A stretch of DNA of 64,000 nucleotides from Sanguibacter inulinus (GCF_013415325.1 NZ_JACBYE010000013.1:1-64000), one strand, 5' to 3'; shown: positions 54,464 to 63,200, counted from the first letter of the stretch. The notes: generated by a model not told the origin, from the letters alone. Translations and numbers: made by a program.

Positions 54464-54916
54464 TCAGCCTTCGGAGCCGTCGTCGCGCCGCTCGTCGACC
54501 GGGAACGACGCCCAGATGTGCTTGGTCTCGTCCCCCGAGTACCAGCCGACCCGGGCCGCGAACATGTCGGTGAGGACCAGCCCGAAGCCGCCCTCCCCAG
54601 CGCCGCGCCCGCGAGCGATGGCCGGGATGCTGACAGGGTCGTGGTCCATCACGTCGAGGACGTAGACGCCGTCGCTCAGCAGCCTGACGACTGTCGGCGG
54701 ACGACCGTGCTTGATCGCGTTCGTCGCGAGCTCGCTGCAGACCAGGACCATGCCCTCCGTCAGCTCGCCGTGCGCCGCCGCGTGCTCAGGGTGGGACTCG
54801 AGGAGCGCCTCCGACAGCTCTCGCCGGAGCCTGCCGAGCTCTGAGACCGAGTCGAGCGTCCAGGTCTGGACGGTCTCGAGGTGCTGCGGCAGCGGGGCGA
54901 GCGGGATCGACGGCAT
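54464..54916 (-). CDS. Anti-sigma-factor-type serine/threonine kinase (RsbW/SpoIIAB-like)
   Basis: 150 residues from ATG 54916, GGAGAG upstream. GHKL ATPase fold: N-box SELATNAIKHG, then VMDHDP (G1) and GGFGLVL (G2). Such kinases bind a sigma factor or an anti-anti-sigma protein. No sigma factor or STAS partner is adjacent, which is usual for the many stand-alone actinobacterial members. It lies just upstream of the surface-protein promoter on the same strand. Confidence 0.87.
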   Translation of the reverse strand: MPSIPLAPLPQHLETVQTWTLDSVSELGRLRRELSEALLESHPEHAAAHGELTEGMVLVCSELATNAIKHGRPPTVVRLLSDGVYVLDVMDHDPVSIPAIARGRGAGEGGFGLVLTDMFAARVGWYSGDETKHIWASFPVDERRDDGSEG

Positions 54917-55306
54917 GCACTCTCCAGGGTCTGACGAACCCTGCGCGTCGGGCGTGGAACCCCCGGACAGGACCTCGGGGCGGCGCGCAGGCGTGGACGT
55001 GGGCCGAGGGCGGAACCCGCTCGAGGGCCCGAGCGGGTCGGCTGGCGGTGTCTCGTCGGCACGAGGCGTGGCACCGCGCACGAAGACCTCGGCTCTCGCC
55101 GAGATCGCCTCGCGCTCGCCCCGCCGTCGTCGGCGAGGTCTGCGCGTCCGTCCTCGTGAGCTAGGCGACCTCCGCGGTCGGTCACCTGGAGACATCGTCC
55201 GACGAGATCGTCACCCTCGCACGCCGGGTACCTGTGCACAGCCGGGGGGTCGAGCTCACGCACGGGTGGCGACGGACGGCCGCACCCGACCCACCCGACG
55301 ACCTGG
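54917..55306. other. Spacer between anti-sigma gene and tRNA-Arg
   Basis: 390 bp. No supported gene. It holds the promoter of the anti-sigma gene and whatever ends tRNA-Arg; I found no strong hairpin. Confidence 0.45.
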
Positions 55307-55379
55307 TGCCCCCGACAGGACTCGAACCTGCGACCTAGAGATTAGAAGGCTCTTGCTCTATCCACTGAGCTACGGAGGC
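55307..55379 (-). tRNA. tRNA-Arg (TCT anticodon)
   Basis: 73-nt cloverleaf: acceptor GCCTCCG/CGGGGGC with one G-T pair, anticodon loop CTTCTAA, GGTTCGAGTCC arm, discriminator A. TAGGAT (complement of 55386-55391) lies 6 bp upstream, a good -10 for transcription starting at or in the tRNA. Confidence 0.96.
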
Positions 55380-55522
55380 ACGTCGATCCTATGCGAGACC
55401 TGCGGCGTCGAGCACGTGGCGAGGGCGCGCGGTCTCTGCACGGCACCGACAGGTGCTGACAGGGTGGGTGGACGGCCCCCGCCGGGGCCTCGACCACACC
55501 CTCGCCCTGAGAGGATGTGTGC

Positions 55523-56011
55523 ATGACGCAGCCCTCCCCCGCACCGACCGACCCGCCCGCCGAGCAGGACGACACCGTCGAGATCTGGACCGACGGCGCG
55601 TGCAAGGGCAACCCGGGCGTCGGCGGCTGGGGCGCGTGGCTCAAGGCCGGCGGGCACGAGCGTGAGCTCTTCGGCGGCGAGGCCGTGACCACCAACAACC
55701 GGATGGAGCTCACGGCCGTCATCGAGGCACTCCGAGCTCTCAAGAGGCCGTGCGTGGTCAACCTGCACGTCGACTCGACCTACGTGATGAACGGCATGTC
55801 GAAGTGGATCGCAGGCTGGAAGCGCAACGGCTGGCGCACCGGTGACAAGAAGCCCGTCAAGAACGTCGACCTCTGGCAGGCCCTCGACGAGCAGGTCGCA
55901 CGGCACACCATCACGTGGACGTGGGTCAAGGGCCACTCGGGCGACGTCGGCAACGAGAAGGCCGACGAGCTCGCGAACCGCGGCGTCGACGAGGTCCGCG
56001 CCCGCGGCTGA
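55523..56011 (+). CDS. rnhA: Ribonuclease HI
   Basis: 162 residues. Catalytic DEDD set: Asp24 ([11 protein letters not shown]), Glu62 (NNRMELTA), Asp84 (HVDSTYV) and Asp148 (NEKADEL), plus His138. The basic protrusion [21 protein letters not shown] is complete. It cuts RNA in RNA-DNA hybrids. ATG 55523 with AGAGG 9 nt upstream. Confidence 0.96.
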   Translation: MTQPSPAPTDPPAEQDDTVEIWTDGACKGNPGVGGWGAWLKAGGHERELFGGEAVTTNNRMELTAVIEALRALKRPCVVNLHVDSTYVMNGMSKWIAGWKRNGWRTGDKKPVKNVDLWQALDEQVARHTITWTWVKGHSGDVGNEKADELANRGVDEVRARG

Positions 56012-56035
56012 CGCCCTCGCACCATCCTCGGGCAG

Positions 56036-56041
56036 TAGGCT
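56036..56041 (+). promoter_or_regulatory. Leaderless -10 element of map
   Basis: TAGGCT, 6 nt before GTG 56048. Confidence 0.55.
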
Positions 56042-56047
56042 CGGGAC

Positions 56048-56815
56048 GTGATCGAGATGAAGACCCCCGCCCAGATCGTCAAGATGCGTGAGGCCGGCCG
56101 TGTGGTCGCCCGCGCACTCCAGGCCATGCAGGACGCCGCAGCGGTCGGCGTGACGCTCAAGGAGATCGACAGCGTCGCCGCGCGCGTCCTCGCCGACGCC
56201 GGCGCGACCTCGCCCTTCCTCGACTACCACCCCGACTGGGCCCCCGTCCCCTTCCCCGGGGTCATCTGCGCGTCCGTCAACGACGCGATCGTGCACGGCA
56301 TCCCGACGGACTACGCCCTCCAGGACGGCGACCTCGTGAGCATCGACTTCGGGGCTGTCCTCGACGGCTGGTGCGGCGACTCCGCCCGCAGCTTCATCGT
56401 CGGGACACCGCGCGCCGAGGACCAGCGCCTGGTCGACGTCACCAAGGCCGCGCTCGACGCCGGCATCGCCGCAGCACAGGTGGGCAGCACGATCGGCGAC
56501 ATCGGCCACGCCGTGTCCAGGGTCGCCCGCAAGGCACGCTTCGGCAACCTCGAGGACCACGGCGGGCACGGCATCGGCACCGAGATGCACATGGACCCCT
56601 TCGTCCCCAACGAGGGCCGCCGCGGCAAGGGACTCAAGCTGACGCCCGGCCTCGTCATCGCGATCGAGCCGATGTTCATCGCCGACGGTCACGGAGACTA
56701 CGTGCAGGACGACGACGGCTGGACGCTGCGCTCACCGCGCGGTGCACGCGCCGCCCACTGGGAGCACACCATCGCGATCACCGACGACGGGCCGATGATC
56801 CTCACGGCTCTCTGA
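56048..56815 (+). CDS. map: Methionine aminopeptidase, type I
   Basis: 255 residues. Pita-bread fold with metal ligands in SIDFGAVLDGWCGDSA, the GHGIGTEMH histidine motif, AIEPMF and WEHTIAIT. It removes initiator Met. GTG 56048 is preceded by TAGGCT at 6 nt; an ATG at 56057 is the alternative. The short N-terminus marks the MapA-like subtype without the zinc-finger extension. Confidence 0.96.
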   Translation: MIEMKTPAQIVKMREAGRVVARALQAMQDAAAVGVTLKEIDSVAARVLADAGATSPFLDYHPDWAPVPFPGVICASVNDAIVHGIPTDYALQDGDLVSIDFGAVLDGWCGDSARSFIVGTPRAEDQRLVDVTKAALDAGIAAAQVGSTIGDIGHAVSRVARKARFGNLEDHGGHGIGTEMHMDPFVPNEGRRGKGLKLTPGLVIAIEPMFIADGHGDYVQDDDGWTLRSPRGARAAHWEHTIAITDDGPMILTAL

Positions 56816-56944
56816 GGAACGAGACACGCCCCCCGGGCACTTCGGCCTTGAGGCGCTGCGCGGTCAGCGCCCAGGCGCTGTCACTTCCCGGAACGCCGAG
56901 GAATGTCAGCGAGCCTCCCGGCCTCGTCTCCGCTCTGCACCTCT

Positions 56945-56978
56945 CGACCCCTCCGACCGTCAGCGGTCGGAGGGGTCG
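56945..56978. terminator. Bidirectional terminator between map and PAP2 gene
   Basis: 15-bp perfect stem (56945-56959 with 56964-56978) and TCAG loop. The PAP2 stop (complement of 56960-56962) is in the loop. Confidence 0.85.
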
Positions 56979-57778
56979 TCTGCTGTCCTAGGGTCCTGCG
57001 GCGCCTGCCTGGCGGAAGGGGTGGGGCTCGCCGCGGTAGGGCCAGCGGCTCCGTAGCCGAGCCTGGCGTCCTCCTCGCGCGCCGCGAGCGTGATCTCCTC
57101 GCCGTGGGTCGCTCCGACAGACGCACCGCGCCAGCGGTCGATCCCGACGACCACCCCGAGGGTGACGACAGCCAGGCACACCCCCGCGAGCACGTCGGTG
57201 ATGAAGTGGTAGCCGAGGTACAGCCGGCTCGCCGCGACCACCAGCACCACCACGACGCTCACGACTGTCCACTCGACGAAGGCGCTCCGGGTGCGCGCCT
57301 CGCGCCACAGCAGGTACCCGCCGACGAGGACGAGGGTCGCCGCCCCGATCGTGTGGCCGGACGGGAAGGAGAAGGAAGACTCCACGCCCGGGACGGTCTG
57401 GAGATCTCCCGCGGGCCTAGGACGAGCCACGAGCGCCTTGACCACGGTCGAGACGATCGTCGAGAAGACCATCGCGCCGACGAGCATCACCGGGTCGCGC
57501 CAGCGGTGCGTCCGCCAGCCCCAGATCCCGCAGCCGACGGCAACGATCACCGGCAGGACGTAGGGGCCGAAGACCGTGGTGATCGTCGTGAACACCGTGG
57601 TGAGCCAACCTGTCCTGTGGTCCGCCAGCCACTCGAGCGCAGGCTGGTCCAGGCCTGCCAGGTCGTCACGCTCGAGGACGGCGTCGAGCAGGACCGCGAA
57701 GCCCGACGCCCCGAGGATCACGAGCAGCAGCCCGGGCAGGAGCGCTGGGACGCGACGGGCGGTCTCTCGTGAGGGCAT
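56960..57778 (-). CDS. PAP2-family membrane phosphatase
   Basis: 272 residues. About six transmembrane helices; active-site motifs KALVARPRP, PSGHT and SRLYLGYHFITD in order on the outer face. Substrates of such enzymes are lipid phosphates, including undecaprenyl diphosphate. C-terminal 45 residues are hydrophilic. The ATG at 57778 has TAGTGT 6 nt upstream. Confidence 0.93.
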   Translation of the reverse strand: MPSRETARRVPALLPGLLLVILGASGFAVLLDAVLERDDLAGLDQPALEWLADHRTGWLTTVFTTITTVFGPYVLPVIVAVGCGIWGWRTHRWRDPVMLVGAMVFSTIVSTVVKALVARPRPAGDLQTVPGVESSFSFPSGHTIGAATLVLVGGYLLWREARTRSAFVEWTVVSVVVVLVVAASRLYLGYHFITDVLAGVCLAVVTLGVVVGIDRWRGASVGATHGEEITLAAREEDARLGYGAAGPTAASPTPSARQAPQDPRTADDPSDR

Positions 57779-57784
57779 CAGCCG

Positions 57785-57790
57785 ACACTA
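57785..57790 (-). promoter_or_regulatory. Leaderless -10 element of the PAP2 gene
   Basis: TAGTGT on the minus strand, exactly 6 nt before ATG 57778. Confidence 0.5.
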
Positions 57791-57983
57791 CCCTCGCCCC
57801 GACGGCTCGGCAGCGGGAGGTGTGCGGGCGGTACGCGAGGTGTCTACGGGAGGTCCGCTGCGGAAATAAGGGTGCGCGGCAGAGCGGCCAGGTGGTTGGC
57901 TCGTGCCACACCGCGGTGACGTCATGGGCCCTCAGGAGTCGACACCTGAGCCCGCACACCTGACAGTCACGGAGCACCACACC

Positions 57984-58142
57984 ATGCACCCCCTGAACCC
58001 CCACGGCGACCTCGCGCTCTTCGAGCTCGAACGCCACCGGCTCGTGCAAGAGATCGCACGAGCCCGCCGAGCCCCGCACACCCGGTCTCTCGCAGCCCGG
58101 CTCTGGGCTCGGATCGCACACCTCCTCCACCGCGACGCGTGA
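57984..58142 (+). CDS. Small hypothetical protein (52 residues)
   Basis: Starts MHPLNPHGDLALFELE at ATG 57984 with GGAG 10 nt upstream; an upstream in-frame extension to 57903 is possible. It forms one long amphipathic, Arg/Ala/His-rich helix (RHRLVQEIARARRAPHTRSLAARLWARIAHLLHRD) with no membrane segment. It is followed 11 bp later by a 15-bp terminator. The isolated position, ribosome site and dedicated terminator support a real gene. I do not recognise a family. Confidence 0.55.
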   Translation: MHPLNPHGDLALFELERHRLVQEIARARRAPHTRSLAARLWARIAHLLHRDA

Positions 58143-58153
58143 GCGCCGCCACC

Positions 58154-58196
58154 GAGCCCCGTCGCCGGGGTCAGCACCCTCCCGGCGACGGGGCTC
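58154..58196 (+). terminator. Terminator after the 52-residue gene
   Basis: 15-bp perfect stem (58154-58168 with 58182-58196), 13-nt loop. Confidence 0.85.
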
Positions 58197-58210
58197 TCTC
58201 GTGCACGCCG

Positions 58211-58216
58211 TAGGCT
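58211..58216 (+). promoter_or_regulatory. Leaderless -10 element of orn
   Basis: TAGGCT, 6 nt before GTG 58223; identical to the map element. Confidence 0.55.
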
Positions 58217-58222
58217 GAGCCC

Positions 58223-58891
58223 GTGGCACGAACACAGAGCAAGAACGACCGCATCGTCTGGATCGACTGCGAGATGACAGGCCTGGACCTGGGCGCCGAC
58301 GCCCTCGTCGAGGTCGCCGCAGTGGTCACCGACTCCGAGCTGAACGTCCTGGGTGACGGGATCGACGTCATCGTCCGGCCGCCCGACGAGGCGCTCGAGC
58401 AGATGAACGACTTCGTGCGCGACATGCACACGAGCTCCGGGCTCATCGACGAGCTCGCGGGCGGCACCACCCTGGCCGATGCCGAGGCGCAGGTGCTCGA
58501 CTATCTGCGCGGCTTCGTCCCGGAGCCCGGCAAGGCTCCCCTGGCCGGCAACTCGGTCGGGACCGACAAGATGTTCCTCGACCGCGACATGCAGGACCTC
58601 GTCGCCCACCTGCACTACAGGATCATCGACGTGTCCTCGATCAAAGAGCTCGCCCGACGCTGGTACCCGCGCGTGTACTTCGCCTCGCCCACCAAGAACG
58701 GCGGGCACCGCGCCCTGGCCGACATCCTGGAGAGCATCGACGAGCTGCGCTACTACAGGTCGGCGCTCTTCGTCCCCCAGCCCGGCCCGGACACGGCCAC
58801 CTCCCGTGCGCTCGCCACGAGCATCGCCCAGGACTCCGTCTCGGGCACGCTCTCCGTCCCGGAGGCCTTCGGCACCGCCGGAGGCCGCTGA
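58223..58891 (+). CDS. orn: Oligoribonuclease
   Basis: 222 residues. DEDDh exonuclease: Asp15/Glu17 in [27 protein letters not shown], and the final HRALADI with His and Asp. It degrades 2-5 nt RNA and pGpG. C-terminal 35 residues beyond the core are Ala/Ser/Thr-rich, as in other actinobacterial forms. The last two codons and stop are copied several times downstream (GCCGCTGACCT units). Confidence 0.96.
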   Translation: MARTQSKNDRIVWIDCEMTGLDLGADALVEVAAVVTDSELNVLGDGIDVIVRPPDEALEQMNDFVRDMHTSSGLIDELAGGTTLADAEAQVLDYLRGFVPEPGKAPLAGNSVGTDKMFLDRDMQDLVAHLHYRIIDVSSIKELARRWYPRVYFASPTKNGGHRALADILESIDELRYYRSALFVPQPGPDTATSRALATSIAQDSVSGTLSVPEAFGTAGGR

Positions 58892-58949
58892 CCTGCAGCT
58901 GTCCCGTCGCCGGGATGCCGCTGACCTGCCGCTGACCTGCCGCTGACCT
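58884..58949. repeat. 11-bp repeats derived from the orn 3' end
   Basis: GCCGCTGACCT occurs at the orn stop (58884-58894, TGA at 58889-58891) and three more times in tandem at 58917-58949. The repeated unit contains the stop codon. Confidence 0.92.
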
Positions 58950-59197
58950 GCACCGAGAGGCCCGGCGACGTCCCGACGGTCCTGGCGGGAGTTTGACCTG
59001 CGTCACATGCCGACAGGCAGAACCGCGAGATCTCGCGGTTCCGGATGCCCTGTCCGGGGGTGCAGCAGCCCAGCTCGTCGTCCGGGCCGACACAGTGTCG
59101 CCGAGCACCTGAAACACCAGGTAGGATTCTCAACGGTTCGGTACGCCGGACCACGTGATCTCGTTCGGCCCGGAGACGGACCGGATGCAGACGCATG
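58892..59197. other. Spacer between orn and tRNA-His
   Basis: 306 bp. Holds the 11-bp repeats and, at 59122-59127, TAGGAT, the likely -10 of tRNA-His about 70 nt upstream of the tRNA. An internal IR CCGCGAGATCTCGCGG is centred at about 59033. No gene supported. Confidence 0.5.
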
Positions 59198-59270
59198 GTG
59201 GGTATAGCTCAGCTGGCAGAGCACCTGGTTGTGGTCCAGGGGGTCGCGGGTTCAAGTCCCGTTACTCACC
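59198..59270 (+). tRNA. tRNA-His (GTG anticodon)
   Basis: 73-nt cloverleaf, acceptor GTGGGTA/TACTCAC, anticodon loop TTGTGGT, discriminator C. The base before it (59197) is G and can supply the G-1 needed by histidyl-tRNA synthetase. Confidence 0.97.
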
Positions 59271-59277
59271 CCATGCA

Positions 59278-59307
59278 GAAGGCCCCTCGCGGAAGCGGGG
59301 GGCCTTC
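59278..59307 (+). terminator. Terminator after tRNA-His
   Basis: 9-bp stem GAAGGCCCC/GGGGCCTTC (59278-59286 with 59299-59307), extended by a small inner CGC/GCG pairing. Confidence 0.8.
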
Positions 59308-59411
59308 GTCGTACTCCAGGAGAGCGCCCTACGCTCCCCGAGACGACGAACGCGCCGGCACCCCTGGAGAGGGCTGCCGGCGCGTCCTGCGTCCGTGAGG
59401 AGGCTCCTGCG

Positions 59412-60323
59412 TCAGGACCTCGTCGCGCGCGCAGCGATCGCATCGGCGAAGCGCTCGAGGGCTCCGGGCGACTTCGCGAGGAACAGCGACGGCTCGGTGA
59501 ACTCGAGCTCGAGCAGGACAGGCTCGCCGTCGTCTCCGGGCAGCATGTCGATGCGGGCGTAGAGCATGTCTGCCGCAGGGTCCCCGAGCACCTCACGGGC
59601 AGCCTCGAGGGCACGGTGGGCCAGCGCGAGCTGAGGCTCGGTGGCCTCCGTCGCACGCATGATCTCTTCCTGGTAGAGCCCCTGGGTCGGGCGGTGACCC
59701 CGCGAGAGCATCGCGTTCTTGCGGACGGCGTGCGAGAACTCGCCGCCCACGAAGATCAGACCGGTCTCACCCGCGACGTCGACCTGGTTCTGGTACGGCT
59801 GGACCATGACGTGACGCCCCGAGCGGAGCAGCTCGCGGGCGTGCAGGATCGCCTGGCCGCGGGCCTCGGCGGTGTTCTCCTGGTAGCGCGCGGTGTCGCG
59901 GGCTCCCGCGCTGACTGTCGGCTTGATGACGTAGTCACCGTGCGCGGGCAGGCGTGTGTGGATCGCCTGGGAGGTGAGGTGACGGTCAGGGTCGAGCCAC
60001 AGCGTGCGGACGATCGGGATGCCCATCTCGCCCATGGTCTTGAGGTAGTACTTGTCGGTGTTCCAGGCGAGCACCTCGGCGTCGTTGGCCAGGCGCGGGA
60101 CCTTGCGGGCCCACTCGATGAACTCGTCCTGACGCTGGGAGTAGTCCCAGGTGGACCGGACCACGACGAGGTCGAAGGAGTCCCAGTCGACCTCGGGGTC
60201 GTCCCACACCGCGGCGACGGCGTCGATGCCGCGCTCCGCGAGCGCACCCAGCAGCGGGGTGTCGTCAGGGTCCAGGTCAGGGAGGACGGAACAGGTCGCG
60301 AGAGCTACACGGGTTGTCGGCAC
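59412..60323 (-). CDS. ATP-grasp domain protein
   Basis: 303 residues from GTG 60323; TATCCT lies exactly 6 nt upstream. The N-terminal domain contains VVVRSTWDYSQRQDEF; the ATP-grasp core has YVIKPTVSAGARDT, MVQPYQNQV and the metal-binding LYARIDMLP...LLELEFTEPSLFL. It resembles the cycloserine-biosynthesis DcsG-like / RimK-related group, which join carboxylates to amines; the substrate is unknown and no pathway genes are beside it. Confidence 0.87.
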   Translation of the reverse strand: MPTTRVALATCSVLPDLDPDDTPLLGALAERGIDAVAAVWDDPEVDWDSFDLVVVRSTWDYSQRQDEFIEWARKVPRLANDAEVLAWNTDKYYLKTMGEMGIPIVRTLWLDPDRHLTSQAIHTRLPAHGDYVIKPTVSAGARDTARYQENTAEARGQAILHARELLRSGRHVMVQPYQNQVDVAGETGLIFVGGEFSHAVRKNAMLSRGHRPTQGLYQEEIMRATEATEPQLALAHRALEAAREVLGDPAADMLYARIDMLPGDDGEPVLLELEFTEPSLFLAKSPGALERFADAIAARATRS

Positions 60324-60329
60324 CAGCCC

Positions 60330-60335
60330 AGGATA
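60330..60335 (-). promoter_or_regulatory. Leaderless -10 element of the ATP-grasp gene
   Basis: TATCCT on the minus strand, 6 nt before GTG 60323. Confidence 0.5.
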
Positions 60336-60471
60336 GCGAGCGCGGCGCACGAGGGCGCAGGGGCGCGTGCAGAAGAGTCGCGACTCACAGCGAGAGGCCG
60401 GATATACGTTCGGCGCTCTCGTCTCCGACGACGACTCATCATGGCTCCCCCGGGCGACCTCCGAGAACGAC

Positions 60472-60504
60472 GAAGGCCCGGGATCGTGATGATCCCGGGC
60501 CTTC
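60472..60504 (-). terminator. Terminator after tRNA-Lys
   Basis: 14-bp perfect stem (60472-60485 with 60491-60504), 5-nt loop, beginning 6 bp from the 3' end of tRNA-Lys. Confidence 0.88.
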
Positions 60505-60509
60505 TGTGG

Positions 60510-60582
<73 letters not shown>

Positions 60583-60652
60583 GCGGTGAAAACTTTAGCA
60601 GCCTCTGACGCCTGAGCGCCAATCGGATCTGCTTGATGTCTGCGCAGTGAAA

Positions 60653-60676
60653 AACCAAGGACCAGAGCCCTTGGTT
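60653..60676 (-). terminator. Intrinsic terminator with U-tract
   Basis: 8-bp stem AACCAAGG/CCTTGGTT with an 8-nt loop; on the minus strand the stem runs directly into TTTTTC. A textbook U-tract terminator, unlike most others here, 31 bp after the stop of the gene at 60707-61054. Confidence 0.8.
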
Positions 60677-60706
60677 GATGTTCACCGCTCGACTTCGGTG
60701 ATAACT

Positions 60707-61054
60707 CTACCCCACGTCAGAAGGTGCTCTGTCCACCTCGTCGTCGACCACCGGGGCGGCCGGGTTCACGAGGTCGATGAGCAGGGCCATGGGGATCCGC
60801 TCGTCGACGAGACGCGCAAGGAGGCTGCTGACGTCCGGGAGGTCGGGGAGCCCCGACAGGTCAATCTCAGGCGACGCAGTGTCGTCGACGTCGAGGTCTG
60901 CCGCGGGGCGCTCACGCAGGTCGGACGGGACCGCCGAGGCGACGACAGGCGCCACAGCCTCGGTCTCGCGCTGGCTGGCACCCGGGACACGACGCGGGAG
61001 CGCTGCACCCTGACCGGAGTCCACCTCGGTCGATCGAGAACGGCTCGTCAGCAT
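60707..61054 (-). CDS. Conserved-looking hypothetical protein (115 residues)
   Basis: ATG 61054 with GGGAAAGG about 9 nt upstream. The N-terminal half is charged and low in complexity; the C-terminal half, from DLSGLPDLPD through LLARLVDERIPMALLIDLVNPAAP, is likely folded (helix then hydrophobic strand). The dedicated U-tract terminator supports transcription on this strand. I recall similar short proteins in Micrococcales but cannot name a family. No membrane segment or catalytic motif is visible. Confidence 0.6.
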   Translation of the reverse strand: MLTSRSRSTEVDSGQGAALPRRVPGASQRETEAVAPVVASAVPSDLRERPAADLDVDDTASPEIDLSGLPDLPDVSSLLARLVDERIPMALLIDLVNPAAPVVDDEVDRAPSDVG

Positions 61055-61425
61055 CACAGCCACCTTTCCCACGTGGAGTTCCCCATCAGCCCACTCAACA
61101 CCAGGAGTGAGCCGGACCACAATGGAGAGATGTGCCCATGTGGTGAGGGGTCCGCACAGGTGCGGCCATCTCCATCATCCACGCCCTCCCTGGATCTCGC
61201 CTGGACGACTCGCGCGCACCCGACGTGCCGCGCAGCACACCTGCTCGCCTCACGGTCGAGGTCGGTCGCGGCGCGTAGTCTGAGCCGCGGGCGGCGCGGC
61301 ACGGTGCGCTCTCGCACGGGCAGTGCGAGCAGCGACCTGGGCGCACGAGCCGCCCAGCACCTCCTGCACACCAGCTCTTATCAGCCTTGATCACAGCACC
61401 GTCTCCCACAGACACGAGGAGCCCC
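61055..61425. other. Spacer between hypothetical gene and bcp
   Basis: 371 bp with two divergent promoters. TAGTCT near 61275 is a -10 candidate for bcp. No gene or repeat supported. Confidence 0.45.
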
Positions 61426-61902
61426 ATGACGACCCGCCTCTCCCCCACGGACCTCGCCCCCGAGTTCTCGCTGCCCGTCGCGGGCGGCGGCACGATCTCG
61501 TCGGCCGACCTTTCCGGCAAGCGGGCGATCGTCTACTTCTACCCCGCTGCGAGCACCCCGGGCTGCACCACCCAGGCCTGCGACTTCCGCGACTCTCTCG
61601 CCTCGCTCCAGGGCGCCGGGTTCACGGTCGTCGGGATCTCCCCCGACCCTGTCGCCAAGCTGGAGAGCTTCGTCACGTCGGAGCACCTGACCTTCCCGCT
61701 CGCCTCCGACGAGGACAAGTCTGTCGCGACGGCCTTCGGCGCCTACGGCGAGAAGAAGCTCTACGGCAAGGTCGTCACCGGCATCATCCGGTCGACCTTC
61801 GTCATCGACGCCGAGGGGCGCATCGAGCTGGCGCAGTACAACGTTCGCGCGACCGGCCACGTCGCGAAGCTGCGCCGCGACCTCGGCATCGACGCGGCCT
61901 GA
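61426..61902 (+). CDS. bcp: Thiol peroxidase, Bcp/PrxQ type
   Basis: 158 residues from ATG 61426 with GAGGAG upstream. Peroxidatic Cys47 in STPGCT and resolving Cys52 in QACDF, the five-residue spacing of atypical two-Cys PrxQ. It reduces hydroperoxides with electrons from thioredoxin; trxA is 1.3 kb away. Complete and usual in length. Confidence 0.95.
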   Translation: MTTRLSPTDLAPEFSLPVAGGGTISSADLSGKRAIVYFYPAASTPGCTTQACDFRDSLASLQGAGFTVVGISPDPVAKLESFVTSEHLTFPLASDEDKSVATAFGAYGEKKLYGKVVTGIIRSTFVIDAEGRIELAQYNVRATGHVAKLRRDLGIDAA

Positions 61903-62005
61903 TCTCCGTCCGGCGTGGCTGGTCTGCCGACCAGCCACGCCGTCGGCCGAGCACGACGGTCTGCGGCACGGTCACGGACCAGCAGCCGCGTAGACTGCAC
62001 GGCGA

Positions 62006-62087
62006 GCGCGAGTGGCGTAATTGGCAGCCGCGCCAGGTTTAGGTCCTGGTGTCTTCGGACGTAGGGGTTCGAGTCCCCTCTCGCGCA
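62006..62087 (+). tRNA. tRNA-Leu (TAG anticodon)
   Basis: 82-nt class II tRNA: acceptor GCGCGAG/CTCGCGC, anticodon loop TTTAGGT, long variable arm with TGTCTTCGGACG, discriminator A. TAGACT at 61991-61996 is the probable -10. Confidence 0.97.
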
Positions 62088-62091
62088 CTGG

Positions 62092-62097
62092 CAGACT
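62092..62097 (+). promoter_or_regulatory. Leaderless -10 element of trmB
   Basis: CAGACT, 6 nt before ATG 62104 and only 5 bp after the tRNA-Leu gene. Confidence 0.4.
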
Positions 62098-62103
62098 TTT
62101 CGC

Positions 62104-62988
62104 ATGACCTCCCCCCGACCTCTGGCAGACGACGCAGCCGCTGCGCACGACGACGCAGCACTGAGCCCTGGGGCCGACGTCCTTGACGTCGCTCGGACCT
62201 CCGCGCCTGAAGAGGCTCCCCGGTCCGCTGCTGCATCCTCCGTGCACGACGGAGAGACCGAGGTCGACCCAGAGCAACAGATGCCGAGCGGCCGGTACAG
62301 GGCTCGCACGGTGTCCTTCGTCCAGCGCAGCGGTCGCCTCAAAGACCGCCAGCAGCGGACCTGGGACGAGCTCGCACCACGCTTCGTGGTCGAGCCGCCC
62401 CGCGCCGTCGGACGGACGTCTGTCGACCCCGACTTCGTGCTCGACCCCGAGGCCGTCTTCGGGCGCACGGGCCGGCTCGTCGTCGAGGTCGGGTCTGGCC
62501 AGGGCGAGGCTGTCGCGCACGCCGCGGTCGAGTCCCCCGAGACCAGCTTCCTCGCGGTCGAGGTGTACAAGCCAGGTGTCGCGCAGACCTTGCAGCGACT
62601 GCGGACCACGGGTTCGACGAACGTCCGCCTCATGCAGGTCGACGCGGCCGTGCTGCTCGGGTCGACGATCGCCCCGGGGAGCGTCGACGAGCTCTGGCTG
62701 TTCTTCCCCGACCCCTGGCACAAGGCCAAGCACACCAAGCGCCGTCTGGTCACCCCAGGCTTCGCCGACCTCGTGGCTCGCGCGCTGCGCCCGGGTGGCG
62801 TCTGGCGCCTCGCGACAGACTGGGCGGACTACGCCCGGCAGATGCGTGAGGTGCTGGGAGCATCCGAGCACTTCGACGTCGACCTCGACGCTCCCCGCTT
62901 CGCAGGCCGTCCGGTGACGAGCTTCGAGCGCAAGGGCACCGAGAAGGGCCGGGAGATCGTCGACATCACCGCGGTCCGCCGAGGCTGA
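62104..62988 (+). CDS. trmB: tRNA (guanine-N7-)-methyltransferase
   Basis: 294 residues. SAM-binding VVEVGSGQGE and the TrmB signature FFPDPWHKAKHTKRRL are intact, with TSFERKGTEKGR at the end. It makes m7G46 in tRNA. The first 65 residues form an Ala/Asp-rich N-terminal extension not needed for the fold; a start at a later codon is possible, but CAGACT lies 6 nt before this ATG. It sits 16 bp behind tRNA-Leu. Confidence 0.95.
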   Translation: MTSPRPLADDAAAAHDDAALSPGADVLDVARTSAPEEAPRSAAASSVHDGETEVDPEQQMPSGRYRARTVSFVQRSGRLKDRQQRTWDELAPRFVVEPPRAVGRTSVDPDFVLDPEAVFGRTGRLVVEVGSGQGEAVAHAAVESPETSFLAVEVYKPGVAQTLQRLRTTGSTNVRLMQVDAAVLLGSTIAPGSVDELWLFFPDPWHKAKHTKRRLVTPGFADLVARALRPGGVWRLATDWADYARQMREVLGASEHFDVDLDAPRFAGRPVTSFERKGTEKGREIVDITAVRRG

Positions 62989-63008
62989 GCCCACGGCTTC
63001 ACCCCGCT

Positions 63009-63044
63009 GGCTTCCCAGGCCTCGCTGACTTCCCGGGCCTCGCG
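63009..63044. repeat. 18-bp imperfect tandem duplication after trmB
   Basis: Two 18-bp units, each with CTTCCCRGGCCTCGC, adjacent at 63009-63026 and 63027-63044, starting 20 bp after the trmB stop. Confidence 0.75.
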
Positions 63045-63104
63045 CACCTCGGCAGCCCCCTGAGGCCTGTGGCGCGGACCAGTGCGACCTCGTCCAGACG
63101 CACG

Positions 63105-63136
63105 ACGACCGGCCCAGGATCTCCTGGACCGGTCGT
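63105..63136. terminator. Bidirectional terminator between trmB and trxA
   Basis: 15-bp stem with one mismatch (63105-63119 with 63122-63136), very tight loop. It lies between converging genes. Confidence 0.75.
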
Positions 63137-63200
63137 GGTCTGCCAGCTCACCGCACACAGCGGTGGGTCGGGTCGTGGTGGGGTCGTCAGACCCGTGCGG

